The notes beneath the pieces are model-generated. The model was given only the letters and a program-made list of their open reading frames with translations. It had not been told where the DNA came from and did no database searches. This document shows, piece after piece, positions 24,773 through 34,196 of a DNA stretch of 64,000 bases. The stretch covers positions 1 through 64,000 of the forward strand of contig CACNWE010000004.1 of NCBI GenBank assembly GCA_902623995.1, read 5' to 3'. The stretch comes from an uncultured SAR116 cluster alpha proteobacterium. GTDB taxonomy: Bacteria > Pseudomonadota > Alphaproteobacteria > Puniceispirillales > Marisalimonadaceae. Made by a program: the position numbers and the translations under genes. Within the stretch, counting starts at the first letter, position 1. Every line of letters starts with the position of its first letter.

Positions 24773-25825
24773 ATGAAAAAATCACTACCATTTTTATCTC
24801 TGCTTTCACTTGGACTTATTTTTGGAGGCCCAACTGATAGTATGAATAAATCAGCTTTAGCAGCTAGTCATGGGAAAAATGTAAATTGGAACCTTTCAAC
24901 ATGGGGGAAGAGAAGAGCATTTACTGAAGGTATCGAAGCTGTGTCAGCATATGTGGCTGATAAGTCAGGCGGTCACTTTACAATTAAAATAAATTATGGT
25001 GGCACTTTGTCCAAGCCTAGAGAGAATTTAGATGGTATCTCACTTGGAGCATTTGAGGCTGCTACATTTTGCGCATCATATCACGCTGATAAAAATAAAG
25101 CTGTTACAGTTTTAGAATTACCATTTTTACCAATTACTAATGGTGATGTTCAAAAAGCTGCAGACTTAGCTGTTTATAATCACCCAGCAACTATTAAAGA
25201 AATGAAAAAATGGAATGCTAAACTTCTTATGTCTGCTGCATTGCCTCAATATGAATTTATGGGAAGAGGTAAAGAGCCTAGAACTCTTGCAGACTTCAAA
25301 GGTATGAGAGTAAGAGCCCTAGGTGGAATAGGAAAGGCAATGAAGGTTATTGGAGCAGTTCCAACAACAGTTACAGCTCCTGAAACCTATAGAGCTATTG
25401 AAACAGGAACTGTAGATGCAGCCGCATTCGCATTTTACTCACATTTTTCATATAAAATTAATGAAGTTTCAACTTGGAGAACTACAAACCTTTCACCTGG
25501 TTCTGTAAATTGTCCATTGGTTGTAAACATTGACGCTTACAATAGTTTATCTGATAAAAACAAAAAGATTTTAACTGAAGCTATTGATGCAGGATATGCT
25601 GCTTTAGATAAAGCTTACTCAGCTTCTATAGACAAATATACACCTGTAGCAGAAAAACAGGGTATTAAAAAAATCACTTACACAGAGGCAGAGCTGAATG
25701 CTTTCAGAAAAGCTGCAGCTAAGCCAGTTTGGGATCAGTGGATCAAAGAAGCTAATGCTGTTGGCTTGCCAGCACAAGAACTTCTTGACCTCGTACTTAA
25801 AACTGCAAAAGAAGCAAGTAAGTAA
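24773..25825 (+). CDS. TRAP transporter substrate-binding protein DctP family (third system)
   Basis: The 350-residue protein begins with a signal peptide (MKKSLPFLSLLSLGLIFGG, probable cleavage after SALAAS near residue 32). Mature features include WGKRRAFTEGIEAVSAYVAD and the ligand-lobe motif MRVRALGGIGKAMKVIGA with its Arg. Short DctP proteins of this shape often bind oxo- or hydroxy-acids or amino-acid derivatives, but the ligand is not known. GGAGG precedes the ATG. A 12-bp hairpin separates it from dctQ. It diverges from the imine-reductase/RidA pair, so the solute may feed those enzymes (inference). Confidence 0.9.
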   Translation: MKKSLPFLSLLSLGLIFGGPTDSMNKSALAASHGKNVNWNLSTWGKRRAFTEGIEAVSAYVADKSGGHFTIKINYGGTLSKPRENLDGISLGAFEAATFCASYHADKNKAVTVLELPFLPITNGDVQKAADLAVYNHPATIKEMKKWNAKLLMSAALPQYEFMGRGKEPRTLADFKGMRVRALGGIGKAMKVIGAVPTTVTAPETYRAIETGTVDAAAFAFYSHFSYKINEVSTWRTTNLSPGSVNCPLVVNIDAYNSLSDKNKKILTEAIDAGYAALDKAYSASIDKYTPVAEKQGIKKITYTEAELNAFRKAAAKPVWDQWIKEANAVGLPAQELLDLVLKTAKEASK

Positions 25826-25836
25826 AAATAATTTTT

Positions 25837-25866
25837 AAAGGAGGATGATTTTTTTCATCCTTCTTT
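25837..25866 (+). other. Intergenic hairpin between dctP and dctQ (third system)
   Basis: AAAGGAGGATGA (25837-25848) pairs with TCATCCTTCTTT (25855-25866) as a 12-bp stem with one G-U pair and a six-T loop. It lies wholly between the dctP stop and dctQ start. It could stabilise the dctP message and lower downstream expression. Confidence 0.75.
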
Positions 25867-25878
25867 GAAGGTCTAAAT

Positions 25879-26454
25879 ATGATAAATATTTTTGATAAAT
25901 TTCTTGAAAAGATTGAAGATTTTTTTACTGCATTTTCTGCTTTTGCAATTTTTATATTAATGATTACTGCAACTGTTCAAATTATTAGTAGAAAAGTTCT
26001 TAACATGCCAATACCAGGTTACATTGACTTTGCTGAACAATCCATCGCCATTTTTGCTTTTATTGCTATAGCTTATTGTCAAAGGCTTGGAGGACACGTA
26101 CGAATGGAAATTTTTCTATCTGCCCTTAATGGGAGACCTAAATGGATAACAGAAGCCATTCAAACCACCGCCACAATATTTGTAATAATTATCTTAACAT
26201 ATTTTTCATTTAAGCATTTCCAAAGAGCCTGGATCATAGGTGATAGCACAATAGATATACAACTACCAACTTGGCCCTCAAAACTAATGATACCTCTTGC
26301 TTTTTCACTCCTAACTTTAAGGTTATGTGTTCAATTAGCAGGATACATCAGATTAATAGTAGATCCTAAATTACAACCAATTGGGGTCCCATTAATTGTA
26401 GATGTTGAAAACCAAGCAAAACAAGAAGCATCTCAATTAGATAATATTAAATAG
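25879..26454 (+). CDS. TRAP transporter small permease DctQ (third system)
   Basis: The 191-residue protein has four hydrophobic spans with the DctQ motif IPGYIDFAEQSIAIFAFIAIA in the second span, then RLGGHVRMEIFL in the cytoplasmic loop. The C-terminal tail after PKLQPIGVP is polar and extends beyond many DctQ proteins. It forms the membrane complex with the DctM protein encoded 14 bases downstream. A GAAGG site precedes the ATG. Confidence 0.88.
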   Translation: MINIFDKFLEKIEDFFTAFSAFAIFILMITATVQIISRKVLNMPIPGYIDFAEQSIAIFAFIAIAYCQRLGGHVRMEIFLSALNGRPKWITEAIQTTATIFVIIILTYFSFKHFQRAWIIGDSTIDIQLPTWPSKLMIPLAFSLLTLRLCVQLAGYIRLIVDPKLQPIGVPLIVDVENQAKQEASQLDNIK

Positions 26455-26468
26455 ATAAGGACTTTATT

Positions 26469-27797
26469 TTGGATCCACTTCAAATAGGAATAACAGTCAC
26501 ATCTGGAATGATGTTGTTAATATTTTTTGGAATGCGTGTTGCGTTTGCAAGCGCGTTAGCAGGCACTGTTGGATTAGTATGGATTTTATCTACTAAGTTA
26601 GGCCTTGAAAAAGCTTTATTTGCAGGGCTTGGTATGGCAGGAACAATTCCACACTCAAAAGCTGTTACTTACGCATTGTCAATTTTACCAATGTTTATTT
26701 TAATAGGTTTTTTGGCTTTTCATGCTGGATTAACAAAATCATTATTTGAAGCGGCTAAAAGATGGCTCGGTAGATTGCCTGGAGGTTTAGCTGTGGCAAC
26801 TGTTTTTGCTACAGCTGGTTTCGCAGCTGTTTCTGGTGCAAGTACAGCTACAGCAGCAGTTTTTGCAAGAGTTGCAATACCAGAGATGTTAAGAGATGGT
26901 TATAATAGAAAACTTGCTGCAGGAGTAGTTGCTGCTGGTGGAACATTAGCAACACTAATTCCACCTAGCGCTATATTAGTTATATACGCAATTATTGTAG
27001 AAGAATCAGTTGGACAACTTTTACTGGCAGGATTTTTACCTGGTATCGTATCAGCTTTAATATATGGTTTAATAATAGTGAGTATAGTCTCCTTTAAACC
27101 AGATATGGGACCTAAAACCAGAATATATTCATTTAAGGAAAAGATTGTGTCTTTACCTGCTACAATCCCTATTTTTTCAGTAATTATAATAATTTTTGGC
27201 TCTATGTATTTTGGTTGGGCCACCCCTACTGAAGCTGGTGCACTAGGTGCATTTGTAGTTTTTGTAATTGCTGTTCTTAAAGGGATGAAAGCTAGTGCAT
27301 TAAAATCTGCACTTTATGAAACTGCCAAACTAACTGTAATGATATTTTCTATAATATGGGGAGTTTTGGTATATGTTAGATTTTTAGGTTTTGCTGGATT
27401 ACCTAATGCCTTCAGTAACTGGATCACATCTTTAGATTATCCACCATTGGCTATTTTATTATGCATTTTACTAGTTTATGCAATTTTAGGAATGTTTATG
27501 GATGCAATTGGAATGTTGTTACTAACATTACCAGTAGTACAGCCCGCAGTAATTGCATTGGGTTATGATCCCATTTGGTTTGGCATCATTGTAGTAAAAA
27601 TGGCTGAGCTATGTTTAATAACGCCACCCATTGGACTTAATTGCTTTGTTGTAAGCGGAGTAAGGCCTGATATTCCTGTACAGGACGTGTTCAGAGGTTG
27701 CGCACCATTTTTTGTAGCTGATGTATTAACAGTTGGAGTTTTAATAGCATTTCCTAGCATTGTCCTTTTTTTACCAAATGCTATGCAACTAAGTTAA
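26469..27797 (+). CDS. TRAP transporter large permease DctM (third system)
   Basis: The 442-residue protein has the DctM fold with SGASTATAAVFARVAIPE, GTLATLIPPSAILVIYA and WATPTEAGALGAF, the conserved transport hairpins, and CLITPPIGLNCFVVSG near the end. It uses a TTG start at 26469 with AAGGA 7 bases before it. No better in-frame ATG precedes the first span. Together with the upstream DctP and DctQ it forms a complete secondary high-affinity uptake system. Its last 17 bases overlap the convergent soxG gene. Confidence 0.92.
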   Translation: MDPLQIGITVTSGMMLLIFFGMRVAFASALAGTVGLVWILSTKLGLEKALFAGLGMAGTIPHSKAVTYALSILPMFILIGFLAFHAGLTKSLFEAAKRWLGRLPGGLAVATVFATAGFAAVSGASTATAAVFARVAIPEMLRDGYNRKLAAGVVAAGGTLATLIPPSAILVIYAIIVEESVGQLLLAGFLPGIVSALIYGLIIVSIVSFKPDMGPKTRIYSFKEKIVSLPATIPIFSVIIIIFGSMYFGWATPTEAGALGAFVVFVIAVLKGMKASALKSALYETAKLTVMIFSIIWGVLVYVRFLGFAGLPNAFSNWITSLDYPPLAILLCILLVYAILGMFMDAIGMLLLTLPVVQPAVIALGYDPIWFGIIVVKMAELCLITPPIGLNCFVVSGVRPDIPVQDVFRGCAPFFVADVLTVGVLIAFPSIVLFLPNAMQLS

Positions 27798-28320
27798 TCA
27801 AATTTAATAATCTAGTTTTCATTGATTCCATAAATGATACAGGACAAATAATAGTGTAATTTTCAAACTGGTCATGGCAAAGAACAAAACAATTAATTTT
27901 ATTAACAGATGTTCTTAAGACCTGATTATTTCCAAAAGTAACCAAATCAATAGTTAATATCTTATCGAGTAATACCTTAGCATTTATACCACTTAAATTA
28001 AAACAGACCCATCCACCAGTTTGATCTGTAATTGAGGATATATTCTCAAAATTTTCATTAATTCTTTTTTTATCTATCTTTCCTAGAACAAAATAACTAT
28101 GAGAACGAACCCAAAAAATTAAGGCTTTTTCATTCTTTTCAAAAGAAGAAATATTTGGTGGTGATAATGAAAAAAAACTTTTAAAGGTAGATTTTATTTT
28201 TTTAATTTCATTTAAATTATAATCTATAGAATAAAGATTATTGCTATTATCCAAAGACAATTTTATTTCTTTTTGTTTAACTAGATTTTGAGAATTATGA
28301 ATAGTTGGTATTAATTTCAT
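27781..28320 (-). CDS. soxG: Sarcosine oxidase subunit gamma
   Basis: I place the start at the ATG at 28320 (180 residues), 4 bases after the soxA stop, rather than at 28392 inside soxA. The protein is poorly conserved, as is usual for SoxG, but has a family-like TDQTGGWVCFNLSG segment and a LLDKILTIDL helix resembling the GcvT-related fold. SoxG is a structural subunit of the four-part sarcosine oxidase, which oxidises sarcosine to glycine and a one-carbon unit. It is the last gene of the B-D-A-G operon and overlaps the convergent dctM by 17 bases. Confidence 0.8.
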   Translation of the reverse strand: MKLIPTIHNSQNLVKQKEIKLSLDNSNNLYSIDYNLNEIKKIKSTFKSFFSLSPPNISSFEKNEKALIFWVRSHSYFVLGKIDKKRINENFENISSITDQTGGWVCFNLSGINAKVLLDKILTIDLVTFGNNQVLRTSVNKINCFVLCHDQFENYTIICPVSFMESMKTRLLNLINLVA

Positions 28321-28324
28321 TTTC

Positions 28325-31267
28325 TTATTCACGTAACCTATCCCCATTTGGATCAACAAAAACAGGATTACAGATTTCTGCCAAATCTTCACTTTTTAAA
28401 ATTGGATTACTAACTTTTATTTTTTCCCCATAGCGCCCATTTCCATTTTTTAAAAAAGCAAGTGCAATAAAACTTTTTAAAGTTGGTGAATAACAAGAAG
28501 ATGTTACATAACCCATATCATTCTCAGGTTTTTTAGTGTCATTTTCGTTAAATAGATGAGACCCTGAGATCAATTGATTTTTAGGATTTATAGGCTTCAA
28601 GCCAATTAATCTTAATCCATCAGGAAGACATAAACCTTCTCTTTTTGATAAAATGATACCTATACTATCTTTTTTTGAAGAAACCATTTTCCCCATATTA
28701 AGATTTAATGCTGAAATAGTACCATTTAATTCTGCGCCAGCAGCATGTCCCTTTTCTATTCTCATTACTCCAAGTGCCTCAGTTCCATACGGAACAATAT
28801 TATCTTCTTTTCCTACCTCCATAAGATGAGTTACTAAAGAGGATGCATATTGTGTTGGTATAGACAGCTCATATGCTAATTCACCAGAAAATGAAATTCT
28901 AAACAAACGCGCAGTAATGCCCCCACAAATAGTCAGTTCTTTACAAGCCATGAAGGGAAAATTTTCATTAGAAATATCAAATTGCTCATCAACAATCTTT
29001 GACATAATTTTTCTTGATTTTGGACCAGCAATTGCAATTTGAGCCCATGCATCTGTTGTTGATATTAAATGTACATCCATTTCAGGCCAAAGGCATTGAT
29101 GACAAAATTCTAGATGTCTATATACACTTTCAGCATTTATGGTCGTTGTGGTCATAATGAAATGGTCTTCCCCCATTCTCGCCGTTGTGCCATCATCCAT
29201 CACTAGCCCATCTTCTCTAAGCATCAAACCATATCTAACTTTGCCAACGGGTAACTTTGCAAATCCATTAGAGTAAATTTTATTTATAAATTTTTGTGCA
29301 TCTCTTCCTTGTATGTCTATTTTACCTAAAGTAGAAACGTCACAGAAACCCACTGAATTTCTAACAGAATTTACCTCTCTATCAACACTTTCTCTCCAAT
29401 GCTTCTCATTTTTTTTTGTGTACCACTCAGCTCTTAGCCAAAGTCCACTTTCAACAAAACTGGCTCCATTCGCCTGAGCCCAGCTATTTGTTGGCGTTAA
29501 TCTTGTAGGTTTGTAATTTTTACTTGTAACTGAACCAACAAATGCATCTAATGATACTGGAACATAAGGAGGCCTAAATATAGTTGTTCCTACTTCTGGT
29601 ATTGATTTATTAGACAAATTAGCAAGAATAGCTAAACCAGTTACGTTAGAGGTTTTGCCTTGATCTGTTCCCATTCCTAAAGTGGTATATCTTTTTAAGT
29701 GCTCTACTGATCTAAAGTTTTCATTATACGCTATTTCAATATCCTTTACAGTTACATCATTTTGTAGATCAACCCATTTTCTTTTTGAACCTTGCTTAAC
29801 AAACCAAAAAGGGTCTATGTTGAAGGTTTCTTTTTTAGTCTTTGGAATAACATATTTTTTTGGTTTTATTTTTAGTTCATTAAGGATTTTTATAGTTTTA
29901 ATTTCAGAATCATTAAAACACTCGTTTAATGTAAATTTTCCATTAGCTGATCCTGCAGCCTCTAAATGTGTTGAAATATTTTTTTTACCAGGTGTAAAAG
30001 CCAAAATTTTATTATTCCATTCTGGTTTAACTCCTGTATGGCAACTAATATGAATGTTTGGATTCCATCCTCCAGATACTCCAAGAAAATCACATTCTAT
30101 ATTAATTATTTTTCCATCAGAGTTAACAACGTCTACACTTTGTAGTTTTAAATTTCCATAAGCATTAATCACTTGAGAATTAGTGTAAACTTTTATTTTA
30201 GGATCAACATTTTTAGGTTTATCTCTTATATCAACTATTCCAATACAATCAATTTCATTATCAATAAGGTTTATGGCTGTAGAGTACGCATCATCATTAT
30301 TAGTAAATAATAAAACCTTCTTAAAACTCTTAACACCCCATCTATTTACAAAACTTCTGATAGAATTTGACAACATAATCCCTGGCAAATCATTATTTTG
30401 AAAAGGTATTAATCTTTCTGTAGAGCCTGAACATAGAAGTGTTTTTTTAGAAGTTATTTTCCAAAAAATTTGATCAATTTTCTTATATTTATTTTTTTCA
30501 ATTGCACCAAAAACACCATGATCAAACATCCCAATGAGTTCTGTCTTGTTCATTAACTTAACGTTTTTTAGCTTACTCAACTCTTTTATAATAAATTTAA
30601 CCCAATCTATTGCTGGCATATCAGAAATGGTTAATGTTTCATTATTTAAAGACCCACCAAAAATAAAATCTTCTTCAACTAATAGCACTCTAACGCCTGA
30701 CACACCTGCTATGTATGCAGAAATAAGTCCTGAAGGACCGGATCCAATAATCAAGACATCACAATGTAAATATCCTTTTTCTGAATTTCTATCACAATTA
30801 CTTAAAGTTAAAGATCCTAATCCTGCAGCTTTTCTGATAACCGGCTCATAAATTTTTTCCCAAAAAGATGAAGGCCACATAAACGTCTTATAATAAAAAC
30901 CAGCTGAAATAAAATTTGATAATTTATCATTGATAGACATTAAATCGTATTTTACAGATGGCCAACAGTTTTGACTTTTAGCTTTAAGTCCTTCGTATAA
31001 TTCAAGTGTCGTAATTTTAGTATTTGGTTCGTTGTAATGTTCGTTTATTAACTCAACAAGACCATTTGGTTCTTCAGAACCATGTGAAATAATTCCCCTA
31101 GGTCTATGATATTTAAAAGATCTACCAATTAATTTTACATTATTGGCTAATAGGGCTGAACCTAAAGTATCACCTTTAAATCCTTTATATTTTTTGCCAT
31201 TAAATACAAAATTTATTTCTTTTTTTGTATCAATAAGTGAGGATTTAATTCTATTCATTTTGCTCAT
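28325..31267 (-). CDS. soxA: Sarcosine oxidase subunit alpha
   Basis: The 980-residue protein follows the SoxA layout. An N-terminal ferredoxin-like region carries GRSFKYHRPRGI (about residues 48-59). An NAD-binding Rossmann domain has GSGPSG near residue 175. A C-terminal aminomethyltransferase-like domain (about residues 610-960) contains DVSTLGKIDIQGRDA and GEDHFIMTTT. The large subunit binds NAD and the tetrahydrofolate that accepts the one-carbon group as 5,10-methylene-THF. The start at 31267 is 1 base after the soxD stop, so translation is coupled. No frameshift is seen. It acts with SoxB, SoxD and SoxG in the cytoplasm. Confidence 0.93.
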   Translation of the reverse strand: MSKMNRIKSSLIDTKKEINFVFNGKKYKGFKGDTLGSALLANNVKLIGRSFKYHRPRGIISHGSEEPNGLVELINEHYNEPNTKITTLELYEGLKAKSQNCWPSVKYDLMSINDKLSNFISAGFYYKTFMWPSSFWEKIYEPVIRKAAGLGSLTLSNCDRNSEKGYLHCDVLIIGSGPSGLISAYIAGVSGVRVLLVEEDFIFGGSLNNETLTISDMPAIDWVKFIIKELSKLKNVKLMNKTELIGMFDHGVFGAIEKNKYKKIDQIFWKITSKKTLLCSGSTERLIPFQNNDLPGIMLSNSIRSFVNRWGVKSFKKVLLFTNNDDAYSTAINLIDNEIDCIGIVDIRDKPKNVDPKIKVYTNSQVINAYGNLKLQSVDVVNSDGKIINIECDFLGVSGGWNPNIHISCHTGVKPEWNNKILAFTPGKKNISTHLEAAGSANGKFTLNECFNDSEIKTIKILNELKIKPKKYVIPKTKKETFNIDPFWFVKQGSKRKWVDLQNDVTVKDIEIAYNENFRSVEHLKRYTTLGMGTDQGKTSNVTGLAILANLSNKSIPEVGTTIFRPPYVPVSLDAFVGSVTSKNYKPTRLTPTNSWAQANGASFVESGLWLRAEWYTKKNEKHWRESVDREVNSVRNSVGFCDVSTLGKIDIQGRDAQKFINKIYSNGFAKLPVGKVRYGLMLREDGLVMDDGTTARMGEDHFIMTTTTINAESVYRHLEFCHQCLWPEMDVHLISTTDAWAQIAIAGPKSRKIMSKIVDEQFDISNENFPFMACKELTICGGITARLFRISFSGELAYELSIPTQYASSLVTHLMEVGKEDNIVPYGTEALGVMRIEKGHAAGAELNGTISALNLNMGKMVSSKKDSIGIILSKREGLCLPDGLRLIGLKPINPKNQLISGSHLFNENDTKKPENDMGYVTSSCYSPTLKSFIALAFLKNGNGRYGEKIKVSNPILKSEDLAEICNPVFVDPNGDRLRE

Positions 31268-31268
31268 A

Positions 31269-31550
31269 TTATTTGTCTAGACCTTTGACAACTTCAGTAG
31301 CAAGTTCAACTTTTAGTATTTCATGATTTTTCGTGTTTCTTGTAACTACAAGCCAGCTCCTGTCACCTTGTTGATGAAACCATAATTCTTTATGAATACC
31401 TGCTATATTTTTTCTTAAATACAAGTATTTATAAAATTTATCTTCTGCATTTTTATCATCCCATTTAGGTCTTTTTAATAAGGATGCATCACCATAATAG
31501 ATGAATTCACCCATATCCCTTGGGCCTAATAATGGATGATTAATAATCAT
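31269..31550 (-). CDS. soxD: Sarcosine oxidase subunit delta, variant without zinc cysteines
   Basis: This 93-residue protein aligns along the full length with SoxD: LGPRDMGEFIYYGDAS, RKNIAGIHKELWFHQQGDRSW and VVTRNTKNHEI. Studied SoxD proteins bind zinc through an N-terminal CxxC, a His and a later Cys. Here NHPLL stands at the N-terminal pair and GDRSW replaces GCRRW, so the three Cys ligands are absent. The protein is probably still a structural subunit. It sits between soxB and soxA, 11 bases after soxB. Confidence 0.88.
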   Translation of the reverse strand: MIINHPLLGPRDMGEFIYYGDASLLKRPKWDDKNAEDKFYKYLYLRKNIAGIHKELWFHQQGDRSWLVVTRNTKNHEILKVELATEVVKGLDK

Positions 31551-31561
31551 ATTTCATTACT

Positions 31562-32812
31562 TTAATGTAAATTTGGTTGAGCTCCTTGACCTTTTTCATC
31601 AATCATATATCCATTCTTAAATCTATCTAGTTTAAAATTTTCAGATAAAGAATGTGAATAATCTTTAGCAATTAAGTGAGCAAAACACCAACCAGATGCT
31701 GGTGTAGCTTTAAACCCACCATAACACCATCCTGCATTCATATATAATCCTTTAATATGTGTTTTATCTATTATTGGAGAGCCATCCATAGTCATATCCA
31801 TAACGCCACCCCACATTCTAAGTAATCTGGCTTTACTAATTGATGGCATTAAAGCTAGTCCACTCTCACAAACATCCTCTAATATATCTAAGTTTCCTCT
31901 TTGAGCATATGAATTATACCCATCTATGTCTCCACCAAAAACTAATCCACCTTTATCTGACTGCGAAATATAAAAATGACCTGCTCCAAAAGTGATAACT
32001 CCTGGGATGATTGGTTTTATACTTTCACTAACAAAAGCTTGTAACACATGACTTTCAATAGGGAGTACCATATCTGCTTTAGATAACAACAAACTTGTTG
32101 AACCAGCAACAGCACATCCAACCTTATTAGCTTTTATGAATCCTCTATTTGTTTCAACACCTACACAAGATCCAGATTTAAATTTAAAGTTATTCACTTC
32201 ACAATTTTGAAAAATATCTACACCTAATTTATCTGCAGCGTGAGCATATCCCCAAGCAACTGCATCATGTCTGACAGTTCCACCTCTTTTTTGAAAGAGA
32301 CCTCCCTTAATTGGAAATCTTGCATTTTGATAATCTAAAAATGGATAAATAGATTTAATTTTGTTTAAATCATATAGCTCTGCATCAGCTCCATTAATTA
32401 TCATTGAATTACCACGTCTAATAAATGAGTCTTTTTGCGCGTCCGAGTGAAAAATATTTAAAACACCCCTTTGACTAACCATTGCATTATAATTAATTTG
32501 TTTTTCAAGACCTTCCCAAAGCTTTAGCGAAAACTCATAAAAAGCTTCGTTTTCATTTAACATGTAATTGGATCGAATAATTGTTGTGTTACGTCCTACA
32601 TTACCTCCACCTATCCAATTTTTTTCAAGAACTGCGATGTTTTTAATATTAAATTCTTTTGCTAAATAAAAAGCAGTTGCAAGACCATGGCCACCACCAC
32701 CAATAATTATAACATCATATTTTTTTTTAATGTTCGGATTTCGCCAGGTTTTTACCCATCCCATATTGCCCTTAAGGCCTTCTTTTATAATTTGAAAAAT
32801 ATTGTAAGACAT
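31562..32812 (-). CDS. soxB: Sarcosine oxidase subunit beta
   Basis: The 416-residue DAO-family flavoprotein has the FAD motif GGGGHG at residues 38-43 and the RNTTIIRSNYM segment after it. GGTVRHDAVAWGY contains His182, which corresponds to the residue covalently linked to FMN in characterised SoxB. WGGVMDMTMDGSPIID and the GWCYGGFKATPASGW C-terminal FAD region are also typical. It carries the sarcosine oxidation site and passes electrons to oxygen through FMN. It is the first gene of soxBDAG, divergent from the Liv-type transporter gene livK. Its ribosome site is weak. Confidence 0.93.
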   Translation of the reverse strand: MSYNIFQIIKEGLKGNMGWVKTWRNPNIKKKYDVIIIGGGGHGLATAFYLAKEFNIKNIAVLEKNWIGGGNVGRNTTIIRSNYMLNENEAFYEFSLKLWEGLEKQINYNAMVSQRGVLNIFHSDAQKDSFIRRGNSMIINGADAELYDLNKIKSIYPFLDYQNARFPIKGGLFQKRGGTVRHDAVAWGYAHAADKLGVDIFQNCEVNNFKFKSGSCVGVETNRGFIKANKVGCAVAGSTSLLLSKADMVLPIESHVLQAFVSESIKPIIPGVITFGAGHFYISQSDKGGLVFGGDIDGYNSYAQRGNLDILEDVCESGLALMPSISKARLLRMWGGVMDMTMDGSPIIDKTHIKGLYMNAGWCYGGFKATPASGWCFAHLIAKDYSHSLSENFKLDRFKNGYMIDEKGQGAQPNLH

Positions 32813-32966
32813 TTAACTTAGGTTTTCATTTTTTGTTATAAATAATAAAGTACTTGAGCTGGTTTAACTAAACAATATTTTTTTACCAACACGTAAAAAT
32901 TTGATTCGCTTAATTAGATATTTGCTTTATAAATTAACTTTATTTTAAATTAAAAGGGGAACATTC

Positions 32967-34145
32967 ATGAAAAAATCTTTGATTTCATTTATGCTATCTA
33001 CATTCTTAATTTTTCCTGCTTTTGCGGATAAAGTAAAAATTGGAATTATTTTAGGATTTACAGGTCCTATCGAATCTTTAGCACCTGTAATGGCTAAAAG
33101 TGCAGAAATGGCTATTGATGAAGTAAACAACTCAGGAAACTTTAGTGCAGGGAAGATAGACAGTGTAAGAGGCGACTCTACTTGTGTTGATGCCGCTGCC
33201 GCTCAAGCAGCTGCCGAAAGATTAATTACTGCAGAAAAAGTAAATGCCATAATGGGAGCTGATTGCTCTGGCGTTACTACTGCCGTCTTAAAAAACGTAG
33301 CAATGCCAAATGGTATTGTTATGATATCTCCTTCAGCTACATCACCCGCCTTATCAACTGAGCCAGATAACGGTTTGTTTTTTAGAACAGCGCCATCAGA
33401 TGCCAGACAAGGTGAAGTTATAGCTGATTTATTAATGGAAAAAGGTTTTAAAACAGCAGCTTTATCTCACACAAATAACGATTATGGAAAAGGTTTAGCT
33501 GCGAGTATTGAAAAAAACTTCACTTCAAGAGGTGGCAAAATTACAATAACTGCATCTCATGAAGACGGAAAAGCCGATTATAGCGCAGAGGTTGCAGCTT
33601 TGGCTCAAGCAGGTGGGGATATTTTGATAGTTGCTGGATATCTCGATCAGGGAGGTAAGGGCATAATACAAGCATCCCTAGACGCAGATGCATTTAATAA
33701 ATTTTTCCTACCAGACGGTATGATTGGAGATTCTCTTCCCAAAGCTATTGGACCTGATCTAAATGGATCAATTGGATCAGTTCCTGGAACTGACAGTCCA
33801 GGTGCCGCAAAATACTCAGAACTAGCAAAAGCAGCAGGTTTTGAGTCAGGACCTTATGGACCAGAATCTTATGATGCTGCAGCTTTAATTATGCTTGCGA
33901 TGGAAAAATCAAAATCAACTAAAAGTAATGTATTTAAAGCAAGTGTAATGGATGTAGCCAATGCTCCTGGAGAAAAGATTTTTCCTGGTGAACTTGGTAA
34001 AGCGCTTCAGTTAATAAAGGCAGGGAAAGATATTGATTATGTTGGGGCTACAGCTCTAGAGCTAGTTGGTTCTGGTGAATCATCTGGAAGTTTTGCTGAA
34101 ATTTTAATAGATAATCAAAAAACTAATAAAGTAGGTTATAGGTAA
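32967..34145 (+). CDS. Branched-chain-amino-acid-type ABC transporter substrate-binding protein (LivK-like)
   Basis: The 392-residue periplasmic protein has a clear signal peptide ending FPAFA (cleavage near residue 20). It then follows the type I periplasmic-binding fold of the Leu/Ile/Val family: IGIILGFTGPIESL, IMGADCSGVT with a disulfide-type Cys pair, and GPYGPESYDAAALIMLA. Many marine LivK-like proteins bind amides, amines or N-methylated amino acids rather than Leu. The divergent sarcosine oxidase operon makes an amino-acid derivative such as sarcosine or dimethylglycine a fair guess. A terminator-like hairpin follows before livG. AAGGGG precedes the ATG. Confidence 0.9.
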   Translation: MKKSLISFMLSTFLIFPAFADKVKIGIILGFTGPIESLAPVMAKSAEMAIDEVNNSGNFSAGKIDSVRGDSTCVDAAAAQAAAERLITAEKVNAIMGADCSGVTTAVLKNVAMPNGIVMISPSATSPALSTEPDNGLFFRTAPSDARQGEVIADLLMEKGFKTAALSHTNNDYGKGLAASIEKNFTSRGGKITITASHEDGKADYSAEVAALAQAGGDILIVAGYLDQGGKGIIQASLDADAFNKFFLPDGMIGDSLPKAIGPDLNGSIGSVPGTDSPGAAKYSELAKAAGFESGPYGPESYDAAALIMLAMEKSKSTKSNVFKASVMDVANAPGEKIFPGELGKALQLIKAGKDIDYVGATALELVGSGESSGSFAEILIDNQKTNKVGYR

Positions 34146-34152
34146 AATTAGT

Positions 34153-34181
34153 AAAGGCTTAAGATCAATTCTTAAGCCTTT
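34153..34181 (+). terminator. Terminator-like hairpin between livK and livG
   Basis: AAAGGCTTAAGA (34153-34164) and TCTTAAGCCTTT (34170-34181) form a perfect 12-bp stem with a TCAAT loop, followed by CTATTTATTTT. It probably ends part of the transcripts after livK and stabilises that message, giving more binding protein than permease. Confidence 0.8.
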
Positions 34182-34196
34182 CTATTTATTTTCCAT

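Noticed and set aside
28320-28392. Longer soxG start overlapping soxA by 68 bases
   Set aside because: The extra 24 residues are a hydrophobic out-of-frame translation of the soxA end; the ATG at 28320 after the soxA stop is more sensible.
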